In this document: piece by piece, positions 50,701 through 61,623 of the stretch | Position numbering within the stretch: position 1 is the stretch's first letter | Layout of the letters: the number at the start of each line of letters is the position of its first letter | DNA from: Microbacterium luteum | GTDB taxonomy: Bacteria > Actinomycetota > Actinomycetes > Actinomycetales > Microbacteriaceae | Length of the DNA: 64,000 nt | Assembly (NCBI RefSeq): GCF_015277875.1 | Contig: NZ_CP063814.1 | Location: 868,001-932,000, forward strand | Direction: 5' to 3' | The notes under the pieces: generated by a model | The model's database searches: none | The model's input: the letters and a program-made list of their open reading frames with translations, nothing else | What the model was told of the DNA's origin: nothing | Translations under genes and position numbers: made by a program

Positions 50701-51730
50701 CGAGGCCTCGACGGTGCTGCTGCTGCCGTCGATGACGCGCATCGAAGACGGGGCCTTCCTCGCCGACGACACGATGGTCGCCTCCTACGAGCTCCGCAAG
50801 GGCTGGATGCGCATCGGAAGGGTGCGCATCGGCAAACGGGCCTTCCTGGGGAATTCCGGGATGGCCGGTCCCGGCCATCGCGTTCCCAAGGACGGCCTGG
50901 TCGCCGTGTTGTCGGTGGCACCCGAGAAGGCGAAGGCCGGCTCGTCCTGGCTCGGCTCACCGGCCGTGCGCCTGCGACGCGTCGCGACCGAGGTCGACGA
51001 GAGCCGCACCTATCGGCCCGGGGCCGGATTGCGTGTCGCTCGCGCGACATGGGAGCTTCTGCGCATCGTGCCGGTGATCGTCAGCTGCGGGCTCGGGCTC
51101 GGCGTGCTGTTCGCCCTCGCGGCGCTGTGGGAGGGCGTGGGGCCGGTGTGGACGCTCGTGCTGTCGGGACCCGCCCTTCTGCTCGCGGGCGGTCTCGCGG
51201 CCGCGGTGACGACGCTCGCGAAGTGGCTCATCGTCGGACCCATCCGTGCGGGGGAGAAGCCGCTGTGGTCGAGCTTCGTGTGGCGCACCGAGGTCGCCGA
51301 CACGTTCACCGAGATGGTCGCCGCGCCGTGGTTCGCGCGGGCGGCCGCCGGAACGCCGGCGCTCGCCGTCTGGCTGCGTTCCCTGGGCGCGACGATCGGG
51401 CGGGGGGTCTGGTGCGACTCCTACTGGCTGCCGGAACCCGACCTCGTCACCCTCGGCGACGGTGCGACGGTCAACCGCGGCTGCGTTGTGCAGACGCACC
51501 TGTTCCATGATCGAATCATGAGCATGGATGCCGTCGAACTCGAGTCCGGGGCGACCCTCGGACCGCACAGTGTGATCCTGCCCGCGGCGACCATCGGCGC
51601 CGACGCCACGGTCGGTCCGGCATCCCTCGTCATGCGGGGGGAGCACGTGCCGGTGGGCTCGCGTTGGAGCGGCAACCCGATCGGCCCCTGGCGTGCGGTC
51701 AAGGTCCGCGCCTACCAGACGACCTCGTGA
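47764..51730 (+). pseudogene. Pls/PosA-family non-ribosomal peptide synthetase, frameshifted
   Basis: Domains in order: adenylation (FTSGSTGVPKGV, YGPTEATV, YRSGDLVR, GRADDQVKIGGRRIE, SGKVD), a carrier domain with FFDLGGGSL, helices, and left-handed beta-helix hexapeptide repeats; this is the Pls layout (poly-amino-acid synthetases such as epsilon-poly-lysine synthase, 1319 residues). From base 50204 the frame must change: AEIAPG continues as SAVFGRVRADQ only after removing one G from the run of five at 50199-50203. Corrected length is about 1320 residues. ATG 47764 is used; GTG 47779 is possible. The M1 peptidase overlaps its stop (GTGA). Product unknown; the frameshift may be real or a homopolymer error. 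Confidence 0.85.
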
Positions 51731-53004
51731 GCGACGCGTACACGCCCTCGAGCGGCGACGCGTCGTACGACGTGGAATCCTACGACCTCGATCTCCGATA
51801 CGCCGTCCGGACCAATCACCTCGAGGCCCGCGCGACCCTCAACGCGGTCGCCGTGACCGACCTCGGTGCGTTCTCGCTCGACCTCATCGGACTTCGTGCG
51901 ACGCGCGTGACCGTCGATGGCGTGCCCGCGAAGTTCCGGCAGGGACCGCGCCACCTCCGCGTGAGCGTGCCGCATCCGGTCGCCGCGGGTGAGCGGTTCT
52001 CGACGGAGGTGCGCTACGCGGGAAGGCCCTCTCCCCGCAGGTCGACGTGGGGGCAGATCGGGTGGGAGGAGCTCGAGGAGGGCGCGCTGGTCGCGTCGCA
52101 GCCGGTCGGGGCGCCCACGTGGTTCCCCTGCAACGATCGCCCCGACAACCGGGCGCGCTTCACCGTGGCCGTGACCGCGGATGCCGGCTACACCGTCGCC
52201 GCCACGGGACGCCGCGTCTCGGTGACCAAGCAGGGGCGTTCGACGCGCTGGGAGTTCCGCAGCGACGTCCCGACCGCCACCTATCTCGCGGCCGTGCACA
52301 TCGGGCCCTACCGCGAGAAGTCGCTGGGACCAGCGACGGTCTTCACGCCGGGCGCCTTGGCGGTGCGGGCGCGCCGGGCTCTGGCCGACGTGCCCCGCAT
52401 GATCGCGTGCTTCGAGGAGACCTTCGGGACCTATCCGCAGGAGGCGTGCACCCTGGTGGTGACTCCCGATGATCTCGAGATCCCGCTGGAGGCGCAGGGA
52501 CTCGCCGTCTTCGGCGCGAACCATCTCGAACCGGAGTACGAGCGGCTGATCGCCCATGAGCTCGCCCACCAGTGGTTCGGCAACAGCGTCGGGATCGGCG
52601 CGTGGCGAGACATCTGGCTCAATGAGGGCTTCGCCTGTTACGCCGAGTGGGTGTGGTCCGAGGCCTCGGGCGGGCCCACGATCGAGGATCTCGCGGCCAC
52701 AGCCCACAGCCGCGTTCGCGACCTCCGTGCCGACATCGTGATCGGAGACCCGGGGGCCCGAGACATGTTCAACGATCGGGTCTACAAGCGCGGCGCGCTC
52801 ACCCTCCTTGCCGTGCGCCGCACCATCGGCGCCGAGGCGTTCGCGCAGCTGCTGACCGCGTGGACCGGCCGCCACCGCCATGCTCTGGTGTCGACGGACG
52901 ACTTCATCGCGCTGGCGGAATCGTTCGCGGGCCGCCCGATGGCGGCGTTCTTCGACGAGTGGCTCTACGCCCGCGAGCTTCCGCCGCTTCCCGCGGACGC
53001 GTGA
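51727..53004 (+). CDS. M1-family metallopeptidase
   Basis: A 425-residue zinc aminopeptidase of the M1 family, shorter than APN-type enzymes. The zinc motif HELAHQW starts at residue 277 and is followed by the downstream glutamate in LNEGFACYAEW. An N-terminal beta domain precedes the catalytic part. GTG overlaps the synthetase stop (GTGA), so it is co-translated with the synthetase. It could trim or release the polypeptide product, or be a general peptidase; the link is by position only. Confidence 0.9.
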   Translation: MSDAYTPSSGDASYDVESYDLDLRYAVRTNHLEARATLNAVAVTDLGAFSLDLIGLRATRVTVDGVPAKFRQGPRHLRVSVPHPVAAGERFSTEVRYAGRPSPRRSTWGQIGWEELEEGALVASQPVGAPTWFPCNDRPDNRARFTVAVTADAGYTVAATGRRVSVTKQGRSTRWEFRSDVPTATYLAAVHIGPYREKSLGPATVFTPGALAVRARRALADVPRMIACFEETFGTYPQEACTLVVTPDDLEIPLEAQGLAVFGANHLEPEYERLIAHELAHQWFGNSVGIGAWRDIWLNEGFACYAEWVWSEASGGPTIEDLAATAHSRVRDLRADIVIGDPGARDMFNDRVYKRGALTLLAVRRTIGAEAFAQLLTAWTGRHRHALVSTDDFIALAESFAGRPMAAFFDEWLYARELPPLPADA

Positions 53005-53016
53005 GGTCTCGGCCTG

Positions 53017-53523
53017 TCATGCCGAGCGCCACGCCGCACTGAGGACGGACCCGGGCGGTCCCGGCAGATCGCGCCCGCGCACGTCGGGGGCCGACGGGAG
53101 GGACGCCGTCCAGATCGAACCCGCGGTGTGCACGACGACGGATGTCGGGTCGAGGCGCAGGAGCCGGCCGTCGGCCTTGGCGGCAGCCTCGAGACGCACC
53201 CACTCCCGGAGGGTGGCGACACCGACCACGTCGGAGGCGTCCGAGGCGTCGCCGCGCTCCGCGTCGATGCCGAAGCCGACGAGTCCGCGTCCGTCGATGA
53301 CAGCCGCGACCGCGGTCGCAACACGATTCATGCCGTCCCGGACATACGTCGTCGATGCGAGAAGTCCGCCGGGGGTCAGCCGCGGCGCGCCGTGGTCTCC
53401 ACCGCACCGGGGGCACACCCGCGACACCTCGCGCCCGGGAGCGAGGCGGTGAAGCAGGTCGTCGGCGACGGCGCGTCGGCGGGCGTCCGCGACGGGTGCC
53501 CACGCGACCCGGATCGCCTCCAC
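53017..53523 (-). CDS. 4'-Phosphopantetheinyl transferase
   Basis: A 168-residue Sfp-like enzyme, short but with the two metal/CoA motifs: VGFGIDAERGDAS (G-(I/V)D-x-E form) and EWVRLEAAAKADGRLL (W-x-KEA-K-like). An N-terminal CPRCGGDHGAPRL segment with the RCPxC/HG signature matches the family. GTG 53523 follows the MutT1 stop by one base (TGACGTG). It probably activates the carrier domain of the synthetase facing it; the two genes converge with the peptidase in between. Confidence 0.85.
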   Translation of the reverse strand: MEAIRVAWAPVADARRRAVADDLLHRLAPGREVSRVCPRCGGDHGAPRLTPGGLLASTTYVRDGMNRVATAVAAVIDGRGLVGFGIDAERGDASDASDVVGVATLREWVRLEAAAKADGRLLRLDPTSVVVHTAGSIWTASLPSAPDVRGRDLPGPPGSVLSAAWRSA

Positions 53524-53524
53524 G

Positions 53525-54466
53525 TCACACGCCGGCGTCGTGCTTCTCGGTGGCGACGATGCCCGAAGCCGGGTCGTCTGCCGAGAGATGCACGACCGAG
53601 AACTCTCCCGTGTCCAGCGCCGACGCGCTCCCCAGATACGAGCCGGGGATGCTGCCGGCCGCAAGCGCGAGCTCGCTGACGATGTCGGGAAGCACGGGGC
53701 CGTGGCTGCACAGAACGACGGGCCGGCGCGCGCGGATCCGATCACCGACAATGCGCCGCACATCCGATCGCCCCTCCTCCCACGCATCCTGGCTGATCCC
53801 CGGCTCGAGGTGCACCTTGCAGCCCAGAGCGGCCGCGAGCGGACGCACCGTGCTGGCGCACCGCACTGCGGGGCTGGAGACGATCTTGCGCACGCCGAAC
53901 GCGACAAGCGGGCCGACGAGCTCGTTCGCCTGCCGGCGCCCGCGCGGGGCGAGCGGACGCTCGGCGTCCACCTCGCCGTCGAACGCGTCGCGCGAGACGG
54001 CCTTGGCGTGTCGGAGGATCACGAGGGGGAAGGTGCGCAAGGCCCCCTCGTCGAGGAAGGCGCGGAATCTCTCGACGATCTCGACGTCGACGGGGTAGCT
54101 GAGGCGCTTCACGGCCTTCTTCAGCGACACCCACTCGAGCCCGGCGATCTCCTTGTTCGGCGTGAACGAACTCGCCCGGATCGCGGCGTCGGTCGCCTCG
54201 GCGGCCCAGTAGTGCACGATCTTCTCCCGCGACGACGGAAGCCGGTAATGGGAGACGCCGATGTGCGCACCGAGGCTCACACGGATGCCGGTCTCTTCGT
54301 GGATCTCGCGCGCGGCCGTCTCGGGCAGGGTCTCCCCGGGGTCGACCTTGCCCTTGGGCAGGCTCAGGTCGCGGTACTTCGTGCGGTGCACGAGCAGGAT
54401 GCGCAGCTTGCCGTCGACGACCCGCCACACCACCCCGCCGGCGGCGTAGACGATGGCCGAGCTCAT
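53525..54466 (-). CDS. mutT1: Two-domain Nudix/histidine phosphatase (MutT1-like)
   Basis: A 313-residue protein. The Nudix domain has the box [22 protein letters not shown] near residues 39-60 and the C-terminal half is an SixA/phosphoglycerate-mutase-like phosphatase with the LRHAKA motif near residue 150 and a late SHGP. Mycobacterial MutT1 with this layout cleans 8-oxo-dGTP and diadenosine polyphosphates. The ATG overlaps the ppk1 stop (ATGA), so the two enzymes of nucleotide/polyphosphate metabolism are coupled. The PPTase gene follows after one base. Confidence 0.9.
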   Translation of the reverse strand: MSSAIVYAAGGVVWRVVDGKLRILLVHRTKYRDLSLPKGKVDPGETLPETAAREIHEETGIRVSLGAHIGVSHYRLPSSREKIVHYWAAEATDAAIRASSFTPNKEIAGLEWVSLKKAVKRLSYPVDVEIVERFRAFLDEGALRTFPLVILRHAKAVSRDAFDGEVDAERPLAPRGRRQANELVGPLVAFGVRKIVSSPAVRCASTVRPLAAALGCKVHLEPGISQDAWEEGRSDVRRIVGDRIRARRPVVLCSHGPVLPDIVSELALAAGSIPGSYLGSASALDTGEFSVVHLSADDPASGIVATEKHDAGV

Positions 54467-56628
54467 CGGACGGCCCGTGCGCGACGGCGTCGCCGCACGT
54501 CGTGCATGGTGCGATCCTGCAGGTCCAGCAGCGGTGCGCCGTCGGCGCTCTGGGCGTGGCGCGTCCATTCCGCGTCCGCGCCCAGCCACCACGAGCTGGT
54601 GGCGTCGCTCATGGCGAGGGTGAACAGATCGTCCAGCTCGCGGAGGTGCGCGGGGGCGACGACCCGCACGAGCGCCTCGATGCGCCGATCGAGGTTCCGG
54701 TGCATCATGTCGGCGCTGCCGATGTACATCTGCGGATCGCCGTCGTTCTCGAACGCGAAGATGCGGGAATGCTCGAGGTAGCGCCCGAGGATGCTCCGCA
54801 CCGTGATGTTCTCGCTCAGGCCCGGCACACCGGGGCGGAGGGAGCAGATGCCGCGCACCCACACCTCCACGGCAACCCCCGCCTGGCTGGCGCGGTACAG
54901 CGCGTCGATGATCTGCTCGTCGACCATCGAGTTGACCTTGATCCGCACCCGGGACGGCTTGCCGGCCAGCGCGTTCTTGCGCTCCTTGTCGATGAGCCGG
55001 AGGAGCCCCTTGCGCAGGTGCAGCGGAGCGACCAGGAGCCGCTTGAACTTCTTCTCGATCGCGTATCCGCTCAGTTCGTTGAAGAGGCGGGTGAGGTCGC
55101 GGCCGACCTCGTCGTCGACGGTGAACAGGCCGAAGTCCTCGTACAGCCGACTGGTCTTGGGGTTGTAGTTCCCCGTGCCGACGTGGCTGTAGTGGCGCAG
55201 CACCCCCTCCTCCTCGCGGATCACGAGGGCGAGTTTGCAGTGCGTCTTGAGCCCGACGAGGCCGTACACGACGTGCACGCCCGCCTTCTCGAGCTTGCGC
55301 GCCCACACGATGTTGTTGGCCTCGTCGAAGCGCGCCTTCACCTCGACGAGAGCGAGAACCTGCTTGCCGGCCTCTGCCGCGTCGATGAGCGCCTGGATGA
55401 TCGGGCTGTCGCCCGACGTGCGGTACAGCGTCTGCTTGATGGCCAGAACGTGGGGGTCCTTCGCCGCCTGCTCGAGGAAGCTCTGCACACTGGTCGCGAA
55501 CGACTCGTAGGGGTGGTGCACGAGCACATCCGCCTTGCGGATCGCGGTGAAGATGTCGCTGCGCTCGGTGTTGTCGCCCGGCTGGAAGGCGAGCGCCGTC
55601 GTGGGCAGGTGCGGCGGGTAGTGCAGATCGGGGCGATCGATGCGCGCCAGATCGAACAGGCCGCGCAGGTCGAGCGGTCCGGGCAGGCGGTAGACCTCCT
55701 GCTCGGTGATGTCGAGTTCGTTCACCAGGAGCTCGAGTGTGAGGTCGTCCATGTCGTCGGTGACCTCGAGGCGGATGGGAGGTCCGAAGCGCCGGCGCAT
55801 GAGCTCGGCCTCGAGCGCCTGGATGAGGTTCTCGGTCTCGTCCTCCTCGATCACGAAATCCTCGTTGCGCGTGAGGCGGAACGCGTGATGATCGAGCACC
55901 TCCATCCCCGGGAACAGGTCGCTGAGGTTGTTGGCGATGAGGTCCTCGAGCGGCAGATACCGCACCGCGTCGTCGTCGCGCGAGACCTCCACGAACCGCG
56001 GGAGCATGGGCGGCACCTTCAGTCGCGCGAACTCCTGACGGCCGGTGCGGGCGTTGCGGATGCGGATCGCCAGGTTCAGCGACAGCCCGGAGATGTACGG
56101 GAAGGGGTGCGCCGGGTCGACCGCGAGCGGCATGAGCACGGGGAAGACCTGGGTCTGGAAGTAGGTGTAGAGCTTCGCCCGGTCGTCGTCGTCGAGCGCA
56201 TCGTAGGAGAGCACCTCGATGCCGCTGCGGGCCATCGCGGGCTTCACCAGATTGGTCCACGCCGCGGCATGACGCACCTGAAGGGCGTGCGCCTCGGCGG
56301 AGATGTCGGAGAGCACCTCGTGGGGCGAGCGCCCGACGTTGGTGGGCACCGCCAGTCCCGTGACGATGCGGCGCTTGAGGCCGGCGACGCGCACCATGAA
56401 GAACTCGTCGAGGTTGCTGGCGAAGATCGCGAGGAAGTTCGTCCGCTCCAGGAGCGGTGTCAGCTCGTCCTCCGCCAGCTCCAGCACGCGCTGGTTGAAG
56501 GCGAGCCAGCTCACCTCCCGATCGAGATAGCGGTGCTCGGGCAGCTGCGCATCGAAGCTCTCGGACTGGTCGAAGTCATCGTCGTCTGCGTCGCCGAGAC
56601 CGGCATCGAGAACCTCTGGTTCGATCAT
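54463..56628 (-). CDS. ppk1: Polyphosphate kinase 1
   Basis: A 721-residue enzyme that makes inorganic polyphosphate from ATP. The N-terminal PPK domain ([28 protein letters not shown]) is followed by the middle head and two phospholipase-D-like halves. The autophosphorylated histidine is in [12 protein letters not shown] (His482 by position) with a second site in the later HRNLD region. ATG 56628 has no strong ribosome-binding site. The upstream ORF extension has no PPK sequence. It is separated by 49 nt from glnR on the same strand and coupled to mutT1. Confidence 0.95.
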   Translation of the reverse strand: MIEPEVLDAGLGDADDDDFDQSESFDAQLPEHRYLDREVSWLAFNQRVLELAEDELTPLLERTNFLAIFASNLDEFFMVRVAGLKRRIVTGLAVPTNVGRSPHEVLSDISAEAHALQVRHAAAWTNLVKPAMARSGIEVLSYDALDDDDRAKLYTYFQTQVFPVLMPLAVDPAHPFPYISGLSLNLAIRIRNARTGRQEFARLKVPPMLPRFVEVSRDDDAVRYLPLEDLIANNLSDLFPGMEVLDHHAFRLTRNEDFVIEEDETENLIQALEAELMRRRFGPPIRLEVTDDMDDLTLELLVNELDITEQEVYRLPGPLDLRGLFDLARIDRPDLHYPPHLPTTALAFQPGDNTERSDIFTAIRKADVLVHHPYESFATSVQSFLEQAAKDPHVLAIKQTLYRTSGDSPIIQALIDAAEAGKQVLALVEVKARFDEANNIVWARKLEKAGVHVVYGLVGLKTHCKLALVIREEEGVLRHYSHVGTGNYNPKTSRLYEDFGLFTVDDEVGRDLTRLFNELSGYAIEKKFKRLLVAPLHLRKGLLRLIDKERKNALAGKPSRVRIKVNSMVDEQIIDALYRASQAGVAVEVWVRGICSLRPGVPGLSENITVRSILGRYLEHSRIFAFENDGDPQMYIGSADMMHRNLDRRIEALVRVVAPAHLRELDDLFTLAMSDATSSWWLGADAEWTRHAQSADGAPLLDLQDRTMHDVRRRRRARAVR

Positions 56629-56677
56629 CCCTTCATCATTGCAGGACGAAGGTGACCGCGGTGTGAACCGCGGCGGG

Positions 56678-57379
56678 CTAGGACGCTTCGCCGCGTTCGC
56701 GCGGCGCCGGGACCTGGTCGTCTTCGTAGACGTTGAAGCGGTAGCCGACGTTCCGGACCGTCCCGATGAGCTGCTCCAGGTCGCCGAGCTTGGCACGCAG
56801 GCGACGAACGTGCACGTCGACCGTGCGGGTGCCGCCGAAGTAGTCGTATCCCCACACCTCGCTGAGAAGCTGCTCGCGCGTGAAGACCCGGGAAGGATGC
56901 GTGGCGAAGAAGTGCAGGAGCTGGAACTCCTTGTAGGTCAGATCGAGCGGCTTGCCGTGCACCTTCGCGGAGTACGACGACTCGTCGATGGAGATGCCGG
57001 AGGTCTGGATGCGGCTCGATCCCTGGTCCTGGCTCTTGCGTCCGATCGCGAGGCGGATGCGCGCATCCACCTCCGCGGGACCGGCGGTCACGAGGATCAC
57101 GTCGTCGACGCCCCAGTCGGTCGACACGGCGGTCAGTCCGCCCTCGGTGACGATGAGGATCAGCGGAGCGTCGGCGCCGGTGGTGTTCAGGATCTTGCTG
57201 AGCGACTTGGCGCCGACCAGGTCGACGCGCGCGTCGATGAAGATGACGTCGGAGCTCGGCGCGTTCACCAATTGCGCGGCTTCGGCCGGGATCTGTCGCA
57301 CGCGATGACTCAGCAGTTCGAGCGAGGGCAGGACAGGGCCGCCCCCCTGTGCGGAGCTGAGAACCAGAAGCTGTGCCAA
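56678..57379 (-). CDS. glnR: GlnR-type orphan response regulator
   Basis: A 233-residue OmpR-family regulator. The receiver-like domain (residues 1-125: [39 protein letters not shown]) lacks several phosphorylation residues, as typical of GlnR, and the winged helix (residues 140-220) reads [48 protein letters not shown]. It closely follows streptomycete GlnR, master regulator of nitrogen uptake. The start is TTG 57379 with GAGGA about 8 nt upstream. Nitrogen control of the neighbouring ppk1-mutT1 is possible but not shown. Confidence 0.88.
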   Translation of the reverse strand: MAQLLVLSSAQGGGPVLPSLELLSHRVRQIPAEAAQLVNAPSSDVIFIDARVDLVGAKSLSKILNTTGADAPLILIVTEGGLTAVSTDWGVDDVILVTAGPAEVDARIRLAIGRKSQDQGSSRIQTSGISIDESSYSAKVHGKPLDLTYKEFQLLHFFATHPSRVFTREQLLSEVWGYDYFGGTRTVDVHVRRLRAKLGDLEQLIGTVRNVGYRFNVYEDDQVPAPRERGEAS

Positions 57380-57493
57380 GACGCCATCCTCTCGGCGTCG
57401 AACACGCCGTGGGCCCCATATTAGAGCGTGGGTGACACCGGCTCCGAAACGCGCCGGTTGGCGCCCGGCTCGGGGTGCGCGAGAATGGTCGCG

Positions 57494-57784
57494 ATGTCCA
57501 CCCCACCGCTCGCACCGCGCTCGACCTTCGGCGGCGTCGTCGCCGTCTGGATCGTCGCCGCAATCGTCGGCGTCGCGATCGGACTGTTCGTGCCGGCCGA
57601 GTGGCGCGCGGCGTGGATGCCGGTGGGACTCGGCGGGTGCCTGATCCTCGCGTTCGCCGTGCAGCTGTCCTACGGGCGCTCCTACCGCTTCATCCAGCGC
57701 GTGGCCGCGAGCGTCGTCGGAGCCCTCCTGATCCTCGGCGTGATCAGCCTCGGGTTCGGTCTCGCGTCGGTGGTTCCGGGATAG
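57494..57784 (+). CDS. Small membrane protein, unknown
   Basis: A 96-residue protein with three hydrophobic segments (about 12-33, 40-58 and 72-92). ATG 57494 follows GAGAAT 7 nt upstream and is favoured over in-frame starts at 57428 and 57485, which add a polar N-terminus. It is 10 nt before the next small gene. Function not recognised. Confidence 0.65.
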   Translation: MSTPPLAPRSTFGGVVAVWIVAAIVGVAIGLFVPAEWRAAWMPVGLGGCLILAFAVQLSYGRSYRFIQRVAASVVGALLILGVISLGFGLASVVPG

Positions 57785-57794
57785 AGTGGTCGGC

Positions 57795-57908
57795 ATGGAT
57801 CTCGTGGCGCTGGAACTCTTCTTCATCGGCCTTCTGGGTCTGGCTTCGCTGGCGATCGTGTTCATCTCCGGCGTCGTCGTGAAGAACCTGTATCGCGGCC
57901 AGCGCTGA
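57795..57908 (+). CDS. 37-residue single-helix membrane protein
   Basis: A short gene missed by length filters. It reads from ATG 57795 to TGA 57906-57908 and is almost all hydrophobic ([20 protein letters not shown]) with a short basic tail [14 protein letters not shown] (57782-57787) ends 7 nt before the ATG, the leaderless pattern seen across this window. Similar tiny proteins sit upstream of nitrobindin genes in related species. Function unknown. Confidence 0.65.
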   Translation: MDLVALELFFIGLLGLASLAIVFISGVVVKNLYRGQR

Positions 57909-57919
57909 CGGGGCGCGTC

Positions 57920-58522
57920 GTGCTCGATCTGCCGACCGACATCGCCGCAGACCTCGCCCCGCTCTCCTGGCTCATCGGGGTGTGGGAGGGCACCGGCGTT
58001 CTGGACTACACCGCCGGCGACACCCGCTTCTCGGGGGAGTTCACCCATCGGGTGAGCTTCAGCCACGACGGCGGCGACCACCTGAACTACTCCGCCGACG
58101 CCTGGACGATCGGAGCCGACGGCGGCCGTGTGCCGCTGGTCGCCGAGGTCGGCTTCTGGCGTCTGGAGCGTCCGGCGGTCGCCACCGACGCCGGCCCGGC
58201 TCTGCTGCCGCCGCGTGCGCCCGGACCCGCTCGCACGGCGGATGACGTCGAGAAGCTCCGCAACGCCGAGGGCGGGTTCGACATCCAGGCCCAGATCGTC
58301 CACTCCGACGGCGTCGGCGAGCTCTATCTCGGTCAGATCAAGGGGCCGCGCATCGACCTGGCCACCGACGCGGTCGTGCGCACCGCCGGTGCGCGGGACT
58401 ACGCCGCGGCCACGCGTATGTACGGGCTCGTCGAGGGAGATCTGCTCTGGGCGTGGGACATCGCCGCTCTCGCACACGACCTGCGATCGCACGCGTCGGC
58501 ACGTCTGAAGCGCGCGGAGTGA
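57920..58522 (+). CDS. Nitrobindin-family heme protein (peroxynitrite isomerase)
   Basis: A 200-residue beta-barrel heme protein of the FABP/THAP4-like group. The GxWxGxG motif is GVWEGTG (20-26) and the C-terminus [13 protein letters not shown] holds a histidine in the position of the axial heme ligand. Family members convert peroxynitrite to nitrate. GTG 57920 lies 12 nt after the tiny membrane gene, with only a weak GGGG upstream. It ends 5 bases before the YgfZ-like gene. Confidence 0.85.
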   Translation: MLDLPTDIAADLAPLSWLIGVWEGTGVLDYTAGDTRFSGEFTHRVSFSHDGGDHLNYSADAWTIGADGGRVPLVAEVGFWRLERPAVATDAGPALLPPRAPGPARTADDVEKLRNAEGGFDIQAQIVHSDGVGELYLGQIKGPRIDLATDAVVRTAGARDYAAATRMYGLVEGDLLWAWDIAALAHDLRSHASARLKRAE

Positions 58523-58527
58523 CGGCG

Positions 58528-59628
58528 ATGATCGATTCTGCGCGCGTGCCCGGGGCGGTGATCGAGGGCGGAGTGCTCCAGCACCTCGGGTCACCGCTCG
58601 GCGAGCAGCGCGCCCTTGCCGGCGGTCGGGCGGTGGCCGTGCTCGGCGACCGCCGCGTGCTCGCTGTCACCGGCGAGGACCGGCTGTCGTGGCTGGACTC
58701 CCTGACATCGCAGGCGCTGCGCACCCTCGAGCCCGGTGTCAGCACCGAGCTGCTCGTGCTCGACCCGCAGGGGCGTGTCGAACACGCCGCTGCCGTGCTC
58801 GACGACGGCGAGACGACCTGGCTGCTCGTCGACGCCGGCGACGCCGACGCGCTCCTGATCTGGCTGCAGCGGATGCGGTTCCGGCTTCGGGTCGAGCTCC
58901 GCGACGCCGGTGACGAGTACACCGTGGTGGGCGGCGCGTCCGATGCCGTCGCGCCGTGGGCGGCATCCGTCGACGGCAGGCCGCTCGTGTGGCGCGACCC
59001 CTGGCCTGACGTCGCCGTGGGCGGCTGGGCGTACGCCGCGACCGATCCCCACCCGGGGGGCCAGCGCGGATGGGCCGAGGCGCTCGTCACGTCCGACCGC
59101 GCCGAGGCGCTGGTCGAGGCCGCCGCGCGGGGAGAAGCGGCCCTCGCCGGCGTGATCGCCGCCGACGCCCTTCGCGTCGCCGCCTGGCGGCCCCGGTGGG
59201 CCGCCGAGGTCGACGGGCGGCTGCTGCCCCATGAGGCCGACTGGCTGCGCACGGCCGTGCACCTGGACAAGGGGTGCTACCGCGGGCAGGAGACCGTCGC
59301 CAAGGTGCACAACCTGGGGCATCCTCCGCGTCGCCTCGTCTCCCTGCATCTCGACGGCAGCGACAGCGTGCTGCCCGAGCGCGGTGCGGCGGTGCGTGCC
59401 GGTGGTGACGTGGTCGGCGAGATCACGTCCGCGGCGCTGCATTTCGAAGACGGTCCGATCGCTCTCGCGCTCGTCAAGCGATCCGCGCCGGTGCCGGGCA
59501 CGCTCACGGTGGACAGCTCGGCGGGTGACATCGCCGCGGCCGCGGAGACGATCGTTCCGCCCGATGCCGGGCGCACCGCCGCGGTCCCGCGCATGCCGCG
59601 GCTCGGGCGACGCACCGCGGCCGGGTGA
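58528..59628 (+). CDS. Folate-binding YgfZ-like protein
   Basis: A 366-residue tRNA-modifying GTPase-activating-like GcvT-fold protein. The YgfZ signature K-G-C-Y-R-G-Q-E is at residues 248-255. These proteins help assemble Fe-S enzymes such as the MiaB family. ATG 58528 has GGAG 8 nt upstream; GTG 58519 overlapping the preceding stop (GTGA) is the alternative. It is followed by the FUSC gene after 1 base. Confidence 0.88.
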   Translation: MIDSARVPGAVIEGGVLQHLGSPLGEQRALAGGRAVAVLGDRRVLAVTGEDRLSWLDSLTSQALRTLEPGVSTELLVLDPQGRVEHAAAVLDDGETTWLLVDAGDADALLIWLQRMRFRLRVELRDAGDEYTVVGGASDAVAPWAASVDGRPLVWRDPWPDVAVGGWAYAATDPHPGGQRGWAEALVTSDRAEALVEAAARGEAALAGVIAADALRVAAWRPRWAAEVDGRLLPHEADWLRTAVHLDKGCYRGQETVAKVHNLGHPPRRLVSLHLDGSDSVLPERGAAVRAGGDVVGEITSAALHFEDGPIALALVKRSAPVPGTLTVDSSAGDIAAAAETIVPPDAGRTAAVPRMPRLGRRTAAG

Positions 59629-59629
59629 G

Positions 59630-60736
59630 ATGAGCGACGCGCCGCCGCCGCTGACCGAGGCGATCCCGGTCGGATGGCGTGCCCAGCTCGATCCTCGACC
59701 GCGGCTCCGGCGGCTGCGCGACTCGGCGAACGCCATCGTGCAGATCGTGGTCGCCGCAACGGCGGCGTACGCCTTCGCCCACTATCTCCTCGGGCATCCG
59801 GCACCGCTCATCGCGGCGACGGTGACCGTCTCCAGCCTCGGGCTCGTGCGCGACGCGCGGCCACGACGCGTGCTGCAGACCGTGCTCGGCATGCTCGTGG
59901 GCATCCTCGTCGCCGAAGTGATCGCGATGGTCGCTGGGTCGGGCTGGTGGCAGCTGGCGATCGCGCTCGCCGTCACGATGACCGTCGCACGCCTGCTGTC
60001 GGCCCACGCCGGGTTCACCATCGCGGCGGCGATCCAGGCCATCATCGTCATCGTCGTCCCGGCGGAGACGCCCTTCCTGAGACTGGTGGACGGCGTGGTC
60101 GGCGGGATCGCCGCCCTCGCGGTGACCGCGCTGATCCCGAGGAACCCGCACAAGGCGGAACGGCGGGATGCGGCGGCCCTCTTCCTCGCGGTGCAGAAGA
60201 CGATGGACACCCTCGTGCAGTCGCTGCGACGCGGCGACAGGCTGCGCGCGGAGCGCGGTCTGCAGCGAGCGCGGGCGCTGCAGAAGCACGTCGACCGCTG
60301 GGCCGATTCGCTCGACTCCGGCCTGTCGATCGCGCGCATCTCGCCGTTCCTGCGCCGCGCCCGCGGCGAACTGCTGCGGCACGACCGTGTGCGGCAGGCG
60401 ATGGATCTCGCGACCCGCAACCTGCGCGTGGTGGCGCGGCGGGCGGTGTACCAGACCGACGACCGTCGCCCCCGGGTCGTCGTCGCCGAGACGCTGGCCG
60501 AGATCGCGCGCGTCATGGCGCTGGTGGAGGACTCGCTCGACGACATCGCGCTCGCCCCGGCCGCGCGCGAGGCCGGGAGGGCGGTGGCCTCCCGGCTGGA
60601 CCCTCGGACGATCCTTCCCGACGCGGACCTCGGGGAGCAGAACCTCATCGTCGCGATGCGCCCGCTCGTGACCGACCTGCTCACGGCCACCGGGATGACA
60701 CCCGACGAGGCGCGGGAGTGCCTGCCGCGCCTGTGA
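59630..60736 (+). CDS. FUSC-family membrane protein
   Basis: A 368-residue protein of the fusaric-acid-resistance/aromatic-acid exporter-like family. The first half has about five helices (residues 20-150) and the second half is a long soluble helical domain rich in Arg. ATG 59630 follows the YgfZ stop by one base and has GGTGAG-like purines upstream. Substrate unknown; efflux of aromatic acids is the family assumption. Confidence 0.75.
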   Translation: MSDAPPPLTEAIPVGWRAQLDPRPRLRRLRDSANAIVQIVVAATAAYAFAHYLLGHPAPLIAATVTVSSLGLVRDARPRRVLQTVLGMLVGILVAEVIAMVAGSGWWQLAIALAVTMTVARLLSAHAGFTIAAAIQAIIVIVVPAETPFLRLVDGVVGGIAALAVTALIPRNPHKAERRDAAALFLAVQKTMDTLVQSLRRGDRLRAERGLQRARALQKHVDRWADSLDSGLSIARISPFLRRARGELLRHDRVRQAMDLATRNLRVVARRAVYQTDDRRPRVVVAETLAEIARVMALVEDSLDDIALAPAAREAGRAVASRLDPRTILPDADLGEQNLIVAMRPLVTDLLTATGMTPDEARECLPRL

Positions 60737-60747
60737 CCCGGCGGCGG

Positions 60748-61590
60748 TCACGGCTGCGGTGCGATCGCCTCCCACGGGATGGTGACCTCTCCCAGACGCC
60801 ACCTCGAGCGATCCCGCAGCGGCCATCCGGATGCCGCGGTGACCTCGAGTGTGCGGCGCCACCGGTCCACCGGCCCGAAGGCTCGCAGCGCGGTCGAGCG
60901 CTCCCAGGATGCCGCGAGGTCGCGCAGGAAGGCGTGCACCGGCTCGCCGGGCACGTTGCGGTGGATGAGGGCCTTGGGCAGTCGCTCGGCGGCGACGGCG
61001 GGGGAGTCGAGGTCGGTCAGCCGCAGCGAGAGGGTGAGGGTCGCGGGGCGCCCGTCCGCGCCGACGGCGATCCACGTCGCGACCCGGCCGATCTCATCGC
61101 ACGTGCCCTCCACGAGCACGCCTCCCGGCTGCAGGCGCGCGGTCATGCGGTCCCACGCGCCGGCGACATCGGACTCCTCGTACTGCCGCAGCACGTTGAA
61201 CGCTCGGATCGCGACCGGTCGACGACCGTCCGGGGTGGGGATCTCGAAGCCACCCCGCGCGAAGGACACGGCCGTGGCCGCCGCGAAGGGCGTCTCGCCG
61301 GAGCGCACGCGCTCGAGCTGGGCGGTCGCGCGCGCTACGCGCTCGGGATCGATCTCGAGGCCGCGCACCTCGACATCCTGTCGCCTGCGCGCCAGTCGTG
61401 CGTGCAGTTCGAGCGAGGTGACTGCGCTCGCGCCGAAACCCAGGTCGACCACGAGCGCGTCGTCCGTGCGCCGCAGAGCCGGGTGGCGGGCCAGCCAGCG
61501 ATCCACGCGACGGAGACGGTTGGTCCCCGTAGTGCCACGGGTGGCGCGGCCCACGATCGTCGTGCGCGAGGACGGGGGAGATGGGGCCAC
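60748..61590 (-). CDS. Class I SAM-dependent methyltransferase
   Basis: A 280-residue Rossmann methyltransferase. The SAM motif I is [16 protein letters not shown], with the acidic loop at [10 protein letters not shown] and a later [15 protein letters not shown] basic N-terminus precedes it. GTG 61590 has GAGGA 7 nt upstream on the minus strand, which decides it over longer frames. It converges with the FUSC gene (11-nt gap). Substrate not readable from the sequence. Confidence 0.8.
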   Translation of the reverse strand: MAPSPPSSRTTIVGRATRGTTGTNRLRRVDRWLARHPALRRTDDALVVDLGFGASAVTSLELHARLARRRQDVEVRGLEIDPERVARATAQLERVRSGETPFAAATAVSFARGGFEIPTPDGRRPVAIRAFNVLRQYEESDVAGAWDRMTARLQPGGVLVEGTCDEIGRVATWIAVGADGRPATLTLSLRLTDLDSPAVAAERLPKALIHRNVPGEPVHAFLRDLAASWERSTALRAFGPVDRWRRTLEVTAASGWPLRDRSRWRLGEVTIPWEAIAPQP

Positions 61591-61623
61591 GAGACCATCC
61601 TCGCAGTCAGTAGGATTGCGGGT

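Noticed and set aside
53525..56260. A 911-residue minus-strand frame covering mutT1 and the middle of ppk1
   Set aside because: Its first two thirds are an out-of-frame shadow of ppk1; the real mutT1 starts at 54466, overlapping the ppk1 stop.
57428..57493. Upstream GTG start for the small membrane gene
   Set aside because: It adds a polar segment with no family support; the later ATG 57494 has a leaderless-type -10 and keeps the usual short N-terminus.
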